A stretch of 64,000 nucleotides of DNA from an uncultured Roseibium sp. (GCF_963675985.1 NZ_OY780958.1:992001-1056000), one strand, 5' to 3'; shown: positions 1-9,683, counted from the first letter of the stretch. Numbers and translations: made by a program. The notes: generated by a model from the letters alone, not told the origin.

Positions 1-188
1 TCCCCGGCCGGGTTGAGGCGCACGCCGCGGGGCAGGCGCTCGAAGATCGGCGCGCCGAATTCCTCCTCGAACCGCTGGATTCGCCGGTTCAGCGCCGACG
101 ACGTGATGTTCATGTCTTCGGCCGCCTTGCGGATCGAACCGGCTTTTGCAACGGCCTCGATCAGGGACAGGGTCGTCAAGTGCTTCAT
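1..188 (-). CDS. LysR-family transcriptional regulator, N-terminal part (gene runs off the window)
   Basis: Reading leftward from the ATG at 188, the first 62 residues are a LysR winged-helix domain. The helix-turn-helix includes AKAGSIRKAAEDMNITSSAL and is followed by RRIQRFEEEFGAPIFER, a usual LysR recognition and wing pattern. The rest lies beyond base 1. It is divergent from the peptide-type ABC operon that starts at 340, so by the usual LysR arrangement it probably controls that operon and the allophanate hydrolase at its end. A TTG at 200 is an alternative in-frame start. Effector unknown. Confidence 0.85.
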   Translation of the reverse strand, partial: MKHLTTLSLIEAVAKAGSIRKAAEDMNITSSALNRRIQRFEEEFGAPIFERLPRGVRLNPAG

Positions 189-339
189 ATCGCGCGCCAA
201 TTTGTCGAGTGCTGCATTTTCAGAAGCAGATTACTGCAAAAATAGCATTAGAAAGAAGCGCTTTTTAAAGCAAAGCTCTCCCCCAAGGGCGCGGCCATCG
301 CCTTCCAGGTGGCGCCGTCCAGCCAAGAGGGGACCAGAA

Positions 340-1965
340 ATGACACTTGAGACTTCCCGGAGATCTTTCCTGAAAGCGGGCGGCGCCACGGTGCTGAGCG
401 CATCCATGCTGCCGTTCCTGAAAAGCCTGCCGGCCGAAGCCGCCGGCAATGACGTGATCGTCGCCGTGACCGGCCAGACCATGAACAGCCTCGACATTCA
501 CCGCACCGGCACCAATCGCGCCAGCTACCAGGTCGCGGTCAACGCCTATGACCGGCTGGTCAGCTTTGGCACCAAGACGTTGCCCGACGGCAGCCTGTCC
601 TACGATTATTCCGTGATCGAGCCGGAAGTCGCCGAAAGCTGGGAAACCTCCGAGGACGGCAAGACAATCACCTTCAAGCTGCGCGCCGACGGCAAGTTCC
701 AGGACGGGTCGCCGATCACCGCCCATGACGTCAAATGGTCCTTCGACCGGGCGGTTTCCGTCGGCGGTTTCCCGACCGTGCAGATGAAGGCCGGCTCCCT
801 GGAAAAGCCGGAACAGTTCGAGGCGGTCGACGACCTGACCTTCGTGCTCAAGCTGCCCCATCCCTCCAAGCTGAGCCTGCCGGATCTCGCCGTGCCGGTG
901 CCGATGATCATCAACTCCAAGGTGGCCAAGGCCCATGCGACCGCCGACGATCCCTGGGCGATGGAATACCTGCACAAGACCCCGGCCGGGTCCGGCGGGT
1001 TCAAGATCCTGTCCTGGAAGCCGGGCGAGCAGCTCGTTTACGAGCGCAACGACAATTACACCTCCGGTCCCGTGCCCGCGGTGAAGCGGGTGGTGATCCG
1101 CGAAGTACCGAGCCCGGCGACCCGCCGCGCCCTGTTCGAGCGCGGCGACGTGCAGATCTCCTTCGACATGCCCAACAAGGATGCCAAGGAACTGGCCGGC
1201 ATGGACGGCCTGACCGTGAACACCACGCCGGTGGAAAACGCCTTCTACTGCCTGTGTCCGAACCTGATCTTCGAACCGTTCAAGGACAAGCGCGTGCGCC
1301 AGGCCATCGCATGGTCGGTGCCTTACGAGGAAGTGTTCCAGACAGCGGCCTACGGCCGGGGCAACCCCATGTGGGGCGGGGAGAGCACGAGCCCGGCGGA
1401 TATCGCCTGGCCGCAGAAATTCCCCTATACGACCGATCTCGACAAGGCGAAGGCCCTGCTTGATGAGGCCGGCTACAAGGACGGCTTCGAGGTGCCGCTT
1501 TCCATCGCGCTTGACCAGTCCGACTGGATGGAACCGGCGGCCCTGCTGATCCAGGAAAACCTGGCGAAGATCGGCATCAAGGCGCCGATCGACAAGATCC
1601 CCGGCGCCAACTGGCGGACCGCTTCGCTGGTCGAGAAGCGCCTGGCCCTGCCGCTGGAAACCTTCGGCGGCTGGCTGAACTATCCCTGCTACTACTTCTT
1701 CTGGGCCTATCTGGACGGCCATCTCTTCAACGCCTCCAACTACCGCAACGAGGAAATCGAAAAGCTGACCGGCGAGACGCTCTACATGTCGGTCGACGAT
1801 CCGGACTACGCGCCGAAGATCAAGCGCATGATCGAGATCGCCTGGGACGAGGTTCCGCGCATCGCCTTGTGGCAGCCGGCGGTCAATGTCGGCCTGCGCC
1901 AGGTGGACGGCTACGAGTACTGGTTCCACCGCCAGCTCGACGGCCGCACCCTGAAGAAGGTCTGA
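340..1965 (+). CDS. ABC transporter periplasmic binding protein, peptide/nickel type (SBP_bac_5), Tat-exported
   Basis: 541 residues. The start is the ATG at 340, preceded by AAGAGGGG; the frame is open further upstream, but that stretch is antisense to the LysR gene. The N-terminus carries a twin-arginine signal (TSRRSFLKAGG near residue 5-15, then a hydrophobic stretch and AEA), so the protein should be exported folded. The body is the family 5 solute-binding fold: VAESWETSEDGKTITFKLR and FQDGSPITAHDVKWSFDR are the standard N-lobe motifs. It is first in a tight operon with two DppB/DppC-like permeases, a double ATPase and allophanate hydrolase. The cargo may be a peptide or a nitrogen-rich amide or urea derivative; the sequence alone does not decide. 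Confidence 0.9.
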   Translation: MTLETSRRSFLKAGGATVLSASMLPFLKSLPAEAAGNDVIVAVTGQTMNSLDIHRTGTNRASYQVAVNAYDRLVSFGTKTLPDGSLSYDYSVIEPEVAESWETSEDGKTITFKLRADGKFQDGSPITAHDVKWSFDRAVSVGGFPTVQMKAGSLEKPEQFEAVDDLTFVLKLPHPSKLSLPDLAVPVPMIINSKVAKAHATADDPWAMEYLHKTPAGSGGFKILSWKPGEQLVYERNDNYTSGPVPAVKRVVIREVPSPATRRALFERGDVQISFDMPNKDAKELAGMDGLTVNTTPVENAFYCLCPNLIFEPFKDKRVRQAIAWSVPYEEVFQTAAYGRGNPMWGGESTSPADIAWPQKFPYTTDLDKAKALLDEAGYKDGFEVPLSIALDQSDWMEPAALLIQENLAKIGIKAPIDKIPGANWRTASLVEKRLALPLETFGGWLNYPCYYFFWAYLDGHLFNASNYRNEEIEKLTGETLYMSVDDPDYAPKIKRMIEIAWDEVPRIALWQPAVNVGLRQVDGYEYWFHRQLDGRTLKKV

Positions 1966-1970
1966 CCGCC

Positions 1971-2996
1971 ATGCCGGGCCGCCTGAAAACAGTGCTGATC
2001 CGAATTGCGCAGGCCATCCCCGTCGTGATCGGTGTCGTGATCATCAGCTTCGTGCTGACGCGGGCATTGCCGGGCGACCCGGCCGTCTATTTCGCCGGCA
2101 TGGCCGCCGACGAAGATTCCATCGCGCAGGTGCGCGAAAACCTCGGGCTGGACAAGTCCCTGCCCGAGCAGTTCCTGGTCTATGTGAGCGATCTGGCCTC
2201 CGGCAACATGGGCACGTCGCTTTCCACCGGCCAGCCGGTGGCCCAGGACCTGGCGAGCCGGTTGCCGGCCTCGCTCGAACTCACGCTGACCGCGCTGATC
2301 CTGTCCTGCGCGATCGCAATCCCGCTCGGTGTGCTCGCGGCCACGAACCCCGGCTCGATGATCGACCATGTCTGCCGGGTGCTGGTGACTGCCGGGGTGT
2401 CATTGCCGACGTTCTTCACCGGGATCGTGCTGATCTACGTGTTCTACTACCTGCTCGGTCTCGCGCCGTCGCCGCTCGGCCGGCTCGATTTCACCTATAT
2501 CGAGCCCGACCACGTCACCGGTTTCTACCTGATCGACGCGGCGCTGGCCGGCGACTGGGAAACCTGGCTCGGCGCGCTGAAGCAGCTCGCGCTGCCGGCG
2601 ATCACGCTGGCCCTGTTCACGCTGGCACCGCTTGCCCGGATGACCCGGGCGGCCATGCTGAGCACGCTGTCCTCCGACTTCATCCGCACGGCCAGGGCCG
2701 CCGGGCTGACGGACGAGACGGTGCTTTTTACCTATGCCTTCCGCAATGCCCTGCTGCCGGTGATCACCACCCTCGGCATGGTGTTTTCCTTCACGCTCGG
2801 CGCCAACGTGCTGGTGGAGAAGGTCTATGCCTGGCCCGGCATCGGCTCCTACGCGGTGGAGGCGCTGGTCGTCTCCGATTATGCGGCCGTGCAGGGCTTC
2901 GTGCTCGCCATGGCGCTTCTGTTCGTCGTTCTCAATCTCCTGATCGACCTTGCCTATACGGCGATCGATCCGCGCATAGGATTCAGCAGCCAATGA
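1971..2996 (+). CDS. ABC transporter permease, DppB/OppB type
   Basis: 341 residues, starting at the ATG 5 bases after the binding protein stop; the longer upstream frame overlaps that gene and is rejected. It opens with a transmembrane helix (VVIGVVIISFVLTRALPGDP), which is the signature opening of DppB/OppB permeases, and has about six helices. The EAA loop is visible around TRAAMLSTLSSDFIRTARAAGL, where it contacts the ATPase. Its stop overlaps the next permease by four bases (ATGA), so the two are translationally coupled. Inner-membrane pore half of the importer. Confidence 0.92.
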   Translation: MPGRLKTVLIRIAQAIPVVIGVVIISFVLTRALPGDPAVYFAGMAADEDSIAQVRENLGLDKSLPEQFLVYVSDLASGNMGTSLSTGQPVAQDLASRLPASLELTLTALILSCAIAIPLGVLAATNPGSMIDHVCRVLVTAGVSLPTFFTGIVLIYVFYYLLGLAPSPLGRLDFTYIEPDHVTGFYLIDAALAGDWETWLGALKQLALPAITLALFTLAPLARMTRAAMLSTLSSDFIRTARAAGLTDETVLFTYAFRNALLPVITTLGMVFSFTLGANVLVEKVYAWPGIGSYAVEALVVSDYAAVQGFVLAMALLFVVLNLLIDLAYTAIDPRIGFSSQ

Positions 2997-3874
2997 ACGA
3001 CCTCGCAACAGACCCTGGGATCGGGAAGTCGAACGGCGCGCTGGATCATCTGATCTACGTGCTGAAGGAAAACCCGGTCACGCTGATTGCCTTCGCCATG
3101 TTTGGCGTTCTGCTTTTCGTCGCCGTCTTCGGCCCGGTCATCGCGCCTTACGATCCGCTGCAGTCGGATGCGGCCGCCGCCCTGCAGCCGCCGTCGCTGG
3201 CTCATTGGTTCGGCACGGACAACCTGGGCCGGGACGTGTTCAGCCGGACGATTATCGCCGCGCGGCTCGACCTGATGATTTCGGTCGCCGCCGTGGCGCT
3301 CTCCTTCGTGTTCGGATCGTTCCTGGGCGCTGTCGCCGGCTACTGGGGCGGTCTCATCGACGGGGTGCTGAACCGGGTCTTCGACACGATCATGGCGTTC
3401 CCGCTGTTCGTGCTCGCCATGGGCATCGTCGCGGCCCTCGGCAACACGGTGGAAAACATCGTCTACGCAACGGCGGTCATCAACATTCCGTTCTATGCGC
3501 GGCTGGTGCGGGCGGAGGTCAACATCCGCCGAACGTCGGGCTTTGCACAGGCGGCGAAGCTTGCCGGCAATTCGGATCTGCGCGTGCTTGCCTGCCACAT
3601 CTACCCCAACGCCCTGCCGCCGATGATGGTGCAGGTGTCGCTGAACCTCGGCTGGGCGATCCTGAATGCCGCGGGCCTCAGCTTCATCGGCCTCGGTGTG
3701 CGCCCGCCCACCGCCGAATGGGGCATCATGGTTGCCGAAGGGGCGAATTTCATCGTTTCCGGCGAATGGTGGCTGGCGCTCTTTCCGGGGGCGATGCTGA
3801 TGTTCGCAGTGTTCACCTTCAACCTGTTGGGCGACGGCCTGCGCGATATCGTCGACCCGCGGCAGAGGACCTGA
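2993..3874 (+). CDS. ABC transporter permease, DppC/OppC type
   Basis: 293 residues, beginning inside the ATGA overlap with the first permease. The N-terminus has the OppC_N helix followed by a periplasmic stretch (APYDPLQ, then HWFGTDNLGRDVFSR, the hallmark of this family). The EAA loop is near RRTSGFAQAAKLAGNSDLR. It pairs with the upstream permease to form the membrane channel. The ATPase gene starts two bases after its stop. Confidence 0.93.
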   Translation: MNDLATDPGIGKSNGALDHLIYVLKENPVTLIAFAMFGVLLFVAVFGPVIAPYDPLQSDAAAALQPPSLAHWFGTDNLGRDVFSRTIIAARLDLMISVAAVALSFVFGSFLGAVAGYWGGLIDGVLNRVFDTIMAFPLFVLAMGIVAALGNTVENIVYATAVINIPFYARLVRAEVNIRRTSGFAQAAKLAGNSDLRVLACHIYPNALPPMMVQVSLNLGWAILNAAGLSFIGLGVRPPTAEWGIMVAEGANFIVSGEWWLALFPGAMLMFAVFTFNLLGDGLRDIVDPRQRT

Positions 3875-3876
3875 GG

Positions 3877-5535
3877 ATGCTGAACATCAAGGATCTCAAG
3901 GTTTCCTTCCAGACCCGCGGGGGGCAGGTCGATGCCGTGCGCGGGGTATCCTTCGAGCTGGACAAGGGCGAAACCCTCGGCATCGTCGGGGAATCCGGCT
4001 CCGGCAAGTCCGTGACCTCCTACGCGCTGATGCGCATCCTGGACAGGGGCGGGACGATCACCGGCGGCGCGCTCGATTACGAGGGGGTCGACCTGAAGGC
4101 GGCGACGGAAGCCGCCATGCGCGACATTCGCGGCCGCGAGATTTCCATGATCTTCCAGAACCCGCGCGCGGCGCTCAACCCGATCCGCAAGGTCGGCCAT
4201 CAGCTGGAGGACGTGCTGCGCCGCCACGCCAGGGCGACCCGTTCGACGGCGAAGGCGGAGGCAATCCGGGCGCTGGAGGCGGTCAAGATCCACAATCCGG
4301 AAGAGCGGTATCATGCCTATCCGTTCGAGCTCTCCGGCGGAATGTGCCAGCGCATCGTCATCGCCATCGCGCTTGCCTGCGATCCGCATATCCTGATTTC
4401 CGACGAGCCGACCACGGGTCTCGACATCACCACCCAGAAGGCGGTGATGGACCTGGTCAGCGACCTGATCCGCGACCGGGGCATGAGTTCGATCCTGATC
4501 ACGCACGACCTGGGCATGGCCGCGCAATATTGCGACCGGATCGTCGTCATGAAGGACGGGGAGATCGTCGAGACGGGGCGGCCGGAAGACCTGTTCTTTT
4601 CGCCGCAGCATGCTTATACCCGCAAGCTCGTCGATGCGACGCCGCGGGCGGGGGCTTCGGTGCGGGAGTTGCTGCCGCAGGAAATGCGCGCACCGCTTGC
4701 GCCGCCGAAACGCTCCGACACGGTGCTTCTCGACGTGCGCGACCTGAAGAAGACCTACCAGGGCAAGTCCGGCCCGGTGCACGCGGTCAAGGGAATCTCG
4801 TTCCAGGTGAGGGAAGGGGAATGCGTCGGGCTCGTCGGCGAATCCGGTTGCGGCAAGTCGACCACGTCCTCCATGCTGGTGCGGCTCGACGATCCGACCG
4901 GCGGCGAAATCCTCTTCGAGGGCGAGGATCTGGCAAAGACGCCGGCGCGCTCCTTCGCCCGCGACCCGCGCCGGTCCAGCATCCAGATGGTGTTTCAGGA
5001 TGCGACCGACAGCTTCAATCCGCGCCATACCGCGCAGCAGCTGATTTCAGAACCGCTCGACCGTCTGTCGAAACTGCCACGGTCGGAAAAGCTTGCGCGG
5101 GTGGAGGAACTGGCCGATCTGGTCGGTCTGCCCCGGCCGTTGCTGACCCGCTTCCCGCATCAGCTTTCCGGAGGGCAGAAGGCTCGTGTCGGCATTGCCC
5201 GGGCCATCGCGCTCAACCCGAAGTTCCTTATCCTCGACGAGCCGACGGCGGCGCTTGACGTCTCCATTCAGGCGGTGGTGCTCAATCTTCTGGTGGATCT
5301 GAGGGCCAAACTCGGTATCAGTTACCTGTTCGTCAGTCATGATCTCCACGTGGTCCGCCTGTTGTGCGACCATGTGATCGTCATGAAGGACGGCGAGATC
5401 GTCGAGGAAGGACCGTCGGAACAGGTGATGCAGACCCCGTCGTCGGACTATACGCGCGAGCTGCTTTCAGCCGCGCCCCATCCGCCCGCAGCGGCCGGCC
5501 GTGATCTGCCGGACATTCAAGAAAACATTGCATAA
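3877..5535 (+). CDS. Fused double ABC ATPase (DppD-DppF type) of the peptide-type importer
   Basis: 552 residues with two complete nucleotide-binding domains in one chain. Domain 1 (about 1-260) has Walker A GESGSGKS, signature LSGGMCQR and Walker B LISDEPTTGLD. Domain 2 (about 285-545) has GESGCGKS, LSGGQKAR and LILDEPTAALD. In most Opp/Dpp systems these are two genes; here the fusion supplies both ATPases, like YejF/GsiA. The ATG at 3877 is chosen because it opens the first domain (MLNIKDLKVSFQ). The terminal oligopeptide-transporter region follows each domain. Allophanate hydrolase follows 19 bases downstream. Confidence 0.93.
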   Translation: MLNIKDLKVSFQTRGGQVDAVRGVSFELDKGETLGIVGESGSGKSVTSYALMRILDRGGTITGGALDYEGVDLKAATEAAMRDIRGREISMIFQNPRAALNPIRKVGHQLEDVLRRHARATRSTAKAEAIRALEAVKIHNPEERYHAYPFELSGGMCQRIVIAIALACDPHILISDEPTTGLDITTQKAVMDLVSDLIRDRGMSSILITHDLGMAAQYCDRIVVMKDGEIVETGRPEDLFFSPQHAYTRKLVDATPRAGASVRELLPQEMRAPLAPPKRSDTVLLDVRDLKKTYQGKSGPVHAVKGISFQVREGECVGLVGESGCGKSTTSSMLVRLDDPTGGEILFEGEDLAKTPARSFARDPRRSSIQMVFQDATDSFNPRHTAQQLISEPLDRLSKLPRSEKLARVEELADLVGLPRPLLTRFPHQLSGGQKARVGIARAIALNPKFLILDEPTAALDVSIQAVVLNLLVDLRAKLGISYLFVSHDLHVVRLLCDHVIVMKDGEIVEEGPSEQVMQTPSSDYTRELLSAAPHPPAAAGRDLPDIQENIA

Positions 5536-5554
5536 ATCCAGGTACGAAGACCCC

Positions 5555-7372
5555 ATGAACGACCTTCCTTTCACGCTCTCCGCCCTCAAAGCCGCTTATG
5601 CGTCGGGAACACGTCCCGAAGCGGTGATCGAGGAAGTCTACCGGCGCATCGCCGAGGTCGACGATCCGGGGATCTTCATTCATCTCTACGACAAGCAGCA
5701 AGTGCTGGATGCCGCGAAGGCATTGGGTCCTTACGATCCGGACAAGCCGCTGTGGGGTGTTCCCTTTGCCATCAAGGACAACATCGACGACGGCGGCAAG
5801 CCGACGACCGCCGCCTGTCCGGTTTTCGAATATACGGCCAAGCAGGATGCCTTCGTCGTCGCCCGGCTGAAGGCGGCGGGGGCGCTTGCCATCGGCAAGA
5901 CCAACCTGGACCAGTTCGCCACCGGTCTCGTCGGTGTCCGTTCGCCCTACCAGCCGCCGCTGAATGCGGTCGATCCCAAGATCGTTCCGGGCGGATCGTC
6001 TTCCGGTTCCGCGGTCGCGGTCGGCCACGGCATCGTCAGTTTCTCCCTCGGGACCGACACGGCCGGTTCCGGCCGGGTGCCGGGGATGATGAACAACATC
6101 GCCGGGCTCAAACCCACTCTCGGCGCCCTTTCCGCCAGCGGCGTGGTTCCGGCCTGCCGCACGCTGGACACGATTTCGATCTTCGCCCTGACCGTTGCCG
6201 ATGCCTATGAAGCTTATGCGGCGGCGGCCGGCTACGACCCGGAAGACGCCTATTCGCGTCACATCCGCGTCGCGCCCCTGGGCGACATGCCGCCCGTCTT
6301 GCGCGTTGGCATTCCGGATGACGCCAGCATCGAGTTCTTCGGCGACACGGTACAGGAAGCTTCGTTCTACGAGACGGTCGAGACCCTGAAGGCACTGGGC
6401 GCCACGATTGAGAAGGTCGACTTCACCCCGTTCTACGACGTGGCGAAGATGCTCTACGAGGGCGCCTGGGTCGCCGAGCGCCACACTGTTCTGCAGGAGC
6501 TGATGGAAACCCAACCGGAGGCCGTTCATCCGGTGACGCGCGAAGTCGTCGGCAAGGCCATCGGCCTGACGGCGACGGATGCCTTCCGTGGCATCTACCG
6601 GCTGAAGGAACTGGGGCGGAAGACCGAATCCGTCCTGGCCGGTCTCGATCTGCTGTGCGTGCCGACGGCGCCGACCTTCTATTCGGTCCAGGACCTGATC
6701 GAAGATCCGATCGGCCCGAATTCGCGCTACGGCACCTACACCAACTTCGTCAACCTCCTCGACATGTGCGGGCTCGCCGTGCCGGTCTCGCCGCGCTCCG
6801 ACGGCCGTCCGGGCAGTGTCACCCTGCTGGCGGCCGCCGGTGAGGACGGGTTACTGGCTTCGATCGGTATTCAGCTGGAACAGGCCTGCGCCCATGAACT
6901 GGGCGCCACCGGCTGGGAACTACCCGATCCGCCCGCCACGGCTCCGGTCGCGCAGGCGGACGAACTGGCGCTTGCCGTCTGCGGCGCGCATATGTCCGGC
7001 ATGTCGCTGAACCGCGAACTGACCTCGCGCGGCGCCCGGTTTCTGGAGACGTCCAAGACCAGCGACGCCTATCGGCTCTACGCCCTTGCCGGCGGTCCGC
7101 CGAGCCGTCCGGGTCTGGTCCGCGCCGAGCCCGGTTCGGGCAGCGAGATCGACCTGGAAATCTGGGCGGTCCCGCTGCAGGAAGTCGGCTCGTTCCTTGC
7201 CACCATTCCGGCTCCGCTCGGCCTTGGATCTCTGGTTCTCGCCGACGGCCGCACGGTTCAGGGCTTTGTGTGCGAAGGGGCAGGGGTCGCCGGGGCGGAA
7301 GACATCACCGGCCTGAAGGGCTGGCGCGCCTATATCGCGTCGGAGGACGGAACGCTGGCAGCGTCAGCCTGA
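5555..7372 (+). CDS. atzF: Allophanate hydrolase
   Basis: 605 residues. The first about 440 form an amidase-signature domain: KDNIDDGGKPTTAACPVFEY carries the catalytic lysine, and GGSSSGSAVAVG with DTAGSGRVPG carry the Ser-cisSer-Lys site. GKTNLDQFATGLVGVRSPYQ is typical of allophanate hydrolases rather than generic amidases. The last about 130 residues match the second domain that AtzF/DUR1,2 enzymes carry. The reaction is allophanate to ammonium and CO2. Urea carboxylase is absent here, so allophanate must come from elsewhere: an unlinked urea or guanidine carboxylase, or biuret/cyanurate breakdown. Placement at the end of an importer operon suggests the importer brings in a precursor. A few amidases annotated this way act on related ureido substrates. 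Confidence 0.88.
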   Translation: MNDLPFTLSALKAAYASGTRPEAVIEEVYRRIAEVDDPGIFIHLYDKQQVLDAAKALGPYDPDKPLWGVPFAIKDNIDDGGKPTTAACPVFEYTAKQDAFVVARLKAAGALAIGKTNLDQFATGLVGVRSPYQPPLNAVDPKIVPGGSSSGSAVAVGHGIVSFSLGTDTAGSGRVPGMMNNIAGLKPTLGALSASGVVPACRTLDTISIFALTVADAYEAYAAAAGYDPEDAYSRHIRVAPLGDMPPVLRVGIPDDASIEFFGDTVQEASFYETVETLKALGATIEKVDFTPFYDVAKMLYEGAWVAERHTVLQELMETQPEAVHPVTREVVGKAIGLTATDAFRGIYRLKELGRKTESVLAGLDLLCVPTAPTFYSVQDLIEDPIGPNSRYGTYTNFVNLLDMCGLAVPVSPRSDGRPGSVTLLAAAGEDGLLASIGIQLEQACAHELGATGWELPDPPATAPVAQADELALAVCGAHMSGMSLNRELTSRGARFLETSKTSDAYRLYALAGGPPSRPGLVRAEPGSGSEIDLEIWAVPLQEVGSFLATIPAPLGLGSLVLADGRTVQGFVCEGAGVAGAEDITGLKGWRAYIASEDGTLAASA

Positions 7373-7581
7373 TACTGGTGGCGCCTGATTTTGCACCTCC
7401 CTCCGCAGCCGACCGAAGCAATGCGGCAAGCGGGGCTCAGACCTGCGCGATCGCGGTCATGGCAATCCGGGCCGTGGTGGCTGCCGCCTCGACCTGCCGT
7501 GGAGGTCGCTTTAAAAACAGAAAAGTCAGACAGCTATAAAATATCACGTGAGATTTGATATATTGCAACTTTTACGAGTAA

Positions 7582-9390
7582 ATGCTACGCTGCCCAGAGT
7601 TTGTGACTTTTCAGATCAATGAAAGTCTTGTTATGGACGAGCTTTGCAAGGGCAGCGATCATTCGAAAGTACTGTGCGTTTTACTTCATTCTTATAACGG
7701 TACACCGAACAGTCTGAAGGCAGTCAAACGTGCCGTGCGCGAGACTCTCCCGGAGAGCGATATCTGGACGCCGCGGCTGCCGGCTGGTGTTTTCTCTTTT
7801 GCCGACCCGGAGAAAATCGCCGTGGATCTCATGGAGCGGTTGGACGGTATCTGGAGGGACAACAAAAGCTATCGGAAGATCATTTTTGTCGGTCACAGCC
7901 TTGGCGCCTTGCTGGCGCGCAAGATTTATGTGTTTTCCTGCGGTGAAACAGAAACGGCCCCCTTTGATCCGCAGTTGAAGGCCGATCACTCAAGCCTTGG
8001 TCAAAAATGGGATTGGGCCGATCAGGTGGAGCGGATTGTGCTGCTCGCCGGGATGAACCGCGGTTGGCGGATCAACCATCACCTGTCCAAGCGCAGGGCG
8101 GCAATGTGGCGGATCGGCGGCTGGGTGCTGAGCGGGTTGAGCTTGATCCGGGGACGGACGCCGCTGATTTATTCCATAAGAAAAGGGGCTCCGTTTATCA
8201 CGCAATTGCGGATCCAGTCGATTGCCATGCAAAATGCGATCGACAGCAGAGGCGTCGGCGGCGCAATGACAATTCAGCTGCTCGGTTCCGTTGATGATAT
8301 GGTCGCGCCTGAAGACAATGTTGATCTGGCCTCGGGCCGAAATTTTATCTATCTGGATGTCCCGTTCTCGGGACACAGCAACGTCATCGAGCTTGACGAT
8401 CCCAAGCGTTTTGCGCTTACCGATGGTGAAGTCATTAAGGCGGGCGATGCGCGGAAGGCCGAATTCCTGGCCGCCCTGTCCGGTGGGCAGGACGAGTTGA
8501 ATGCCCGGGCAATCGTCCCTTCAGACGTGCAGGCAGGCGAACCCAATCCCGATGTCGATGAAGTCGTTTTTGTTATCCACGGCATCCGCGACGTCGGCTA
8601 CTGGACCCACAAAATTGCCCGGCGGGTTATCCAGCAGGCCAAGTTAAAAGGGCTTGAAATCAAGATCGCGACAGAAACATCAAGCTATGGCTTTCTGCCG
8701 ATGCTGCCCTTCCTGATACCGAGCCGGAGGCGCGAAAAGGTCGAGTGGCTTATGGATCAGTATTCCGAGGCTAAGGCATTGTACCCCAACGCCGTCTTTT
8801 CCTACGTCGGTCACAGCAATGGCACGTACCTGCTGGCGAAAGCTCTTGAACAGTATCAGACGTGCCGGTTTGAGCGGGCCGTTTTCGCGGGTAGCGTGGT
8901 CAGCCGGAAATACCGCTGGCTGGAGCGCATAAAAAACGGTCAGATCAAGCGCGTGCTGAACCTTGTGGCGTCACGTGATCTGGTTGTCGCGGTTTTTCCA
9001 AAAGGGCTGCAAACGATCGGCTGGCAGGATTTGGGAAGTGCCGGACATGACGGCTTTGACGAAGCAAGGAACAATCCGCAGCAGATTCCGGAAATTCATT
9101 ATGTGCATGGAGCTCACAGCACGGGACTTGACGAGCGCAACTGGACGGCGATCGCGCAATTTATCCTGGGCGATCAGGACGTCGATCTGCCGAGTTCGAG
9201 CACGACCGCCAGCCGCAATTCCCTAGCCGTGTTTCTAGGTTATATCGCGCCGGTCGTCTGGCTTTTGCTTGTATTGTTAGTGGTAGGGATAGGCTGCTTG
9301 TTGTGGATGCTGCCAATCCAAGAATGGCAAAAGACCCTTGTTATCGTCGCCTACGTTCTGGCGTTCTGGAAGGTTATCACCAGCCTCTAG
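7582..9390 (+). CDS. Tandem alpha/beta-hydrolase-like protein with C-terminal membrane segments
   Basis: 602 residues from the ATG at 7582; an ATG at 7633 (MDELCKG) would give a 585-residue form and no ribosome site clearly decides. Two hydrolase-like halves are visible. The first (about 30-300) has IFVGHSLGALLARKIY, a GHSLG nucleophile elbow. The second (about 330-530) opens with VVFVIHGIRDVGYW and has SYVGHSNGTYLLAKAL, a GHSNG elbow. The end has two close hydrophobic segments (about 545-600), so the protein is probably tail-anchored with the enzymatic part in the cytoplasm. Substrate unknown. It stands alone, and its base composition is visibly less GC-rich than the operons on either side, which hints at transfer. 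The 209 bases upstream hold an AT-rich stretch (7510-7575) that may contain its promoter. Confidence 0.7.
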   Translation: MLRCPEFVTFQINESLVMDELCKGSDHSKVLCVLLHSYNGTPNSLKAVKRAVRETLPESDIWTPRLPAGVFSFADPEKIAVDLMERLDGIWRDNKSYRKIIFVGHSLGALLARKIYVFSCGETETAPFDPQLKADHSSLGQKWDWADQVERIVLLAGMNRGWRINHHLSKRRAAMWRIGGWVLSGLSLIRGRTPLIYSIRKGAPFITQLRIQSIAMQNAIDSRGVGGAMTIQLLGSVDDMVAPEDNVDLASGRNFIYLDVPFSGHSNVIELDDPKRFALTDGEVIKAGDARKAEFLAALSGGQDELNARAIVPSDVQAGEPNPDVDEVVFVIHGIRDVGYWTHKIARRVIQQAKLKGLEIKIATETSSYGFLPMLPFLIPSRRREKVEWLMDQYSEAKALYPNAVFSYVGHSNGTYLLAKALEQYQTCRFERAVFAGSVVSRKYRWLERIKNGQIKRVLNLVASRDLVVAVFPKGLQTIGWQDLGSAGHDGFDEARNNPQQIPEIHYVHGAHSTGLDERNWTAIAQFILGDQDVDLPSSSTTASRNSLAVFLGYIAPVVWLLLVLLVVGIGCLLWMLPIQEWQKTLVIVAYVLAFWKVITSL

Positions 9391-9683
9391 GCGGCGGCTT
9401 AGCGCTCTCCGTCGCATGTTCGAATGGCGCTGGGTTTCTTTTAACTCCCCGAGCTTTGTTGCCGGTATTGGCATAAGGCGAACGTGGTCAGCGGTCGTCC
9501 ATTCGAATTTCGCTATACGTATTATTACGAAATGCAAATTGCCCGCCTCGCGGCGTGCCCATAACAATTGTGGAAAATAGAGCGATCATGATCGGCGTTT
9601 CGCGGCGCCGGATGGATCGAAAACAACAAGGGAGAGAGGCGGGGAACCTCCGGTCTGACGATCGGTCGAGCAAGAGTTGTTTT

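Noticed and set aside
13..339. N-terminal extension of the first binding protein to base 13
   Set aside because: It would overlap the LysR gene in antisense and place the Tat signal internally; the ATG at 340 has a good ribosome site.
265..1929. 554-codon minus-strand frame opposite the first binding protein
   Set aside because: Shadow of the SBP_bac_5 gene; no ribosome site, no domain.
3601..5028. 475-codon minus-strand frame opposite the fused ATPase
   Set aside because: Shadow of a gene with two full sets of Walker motifs.
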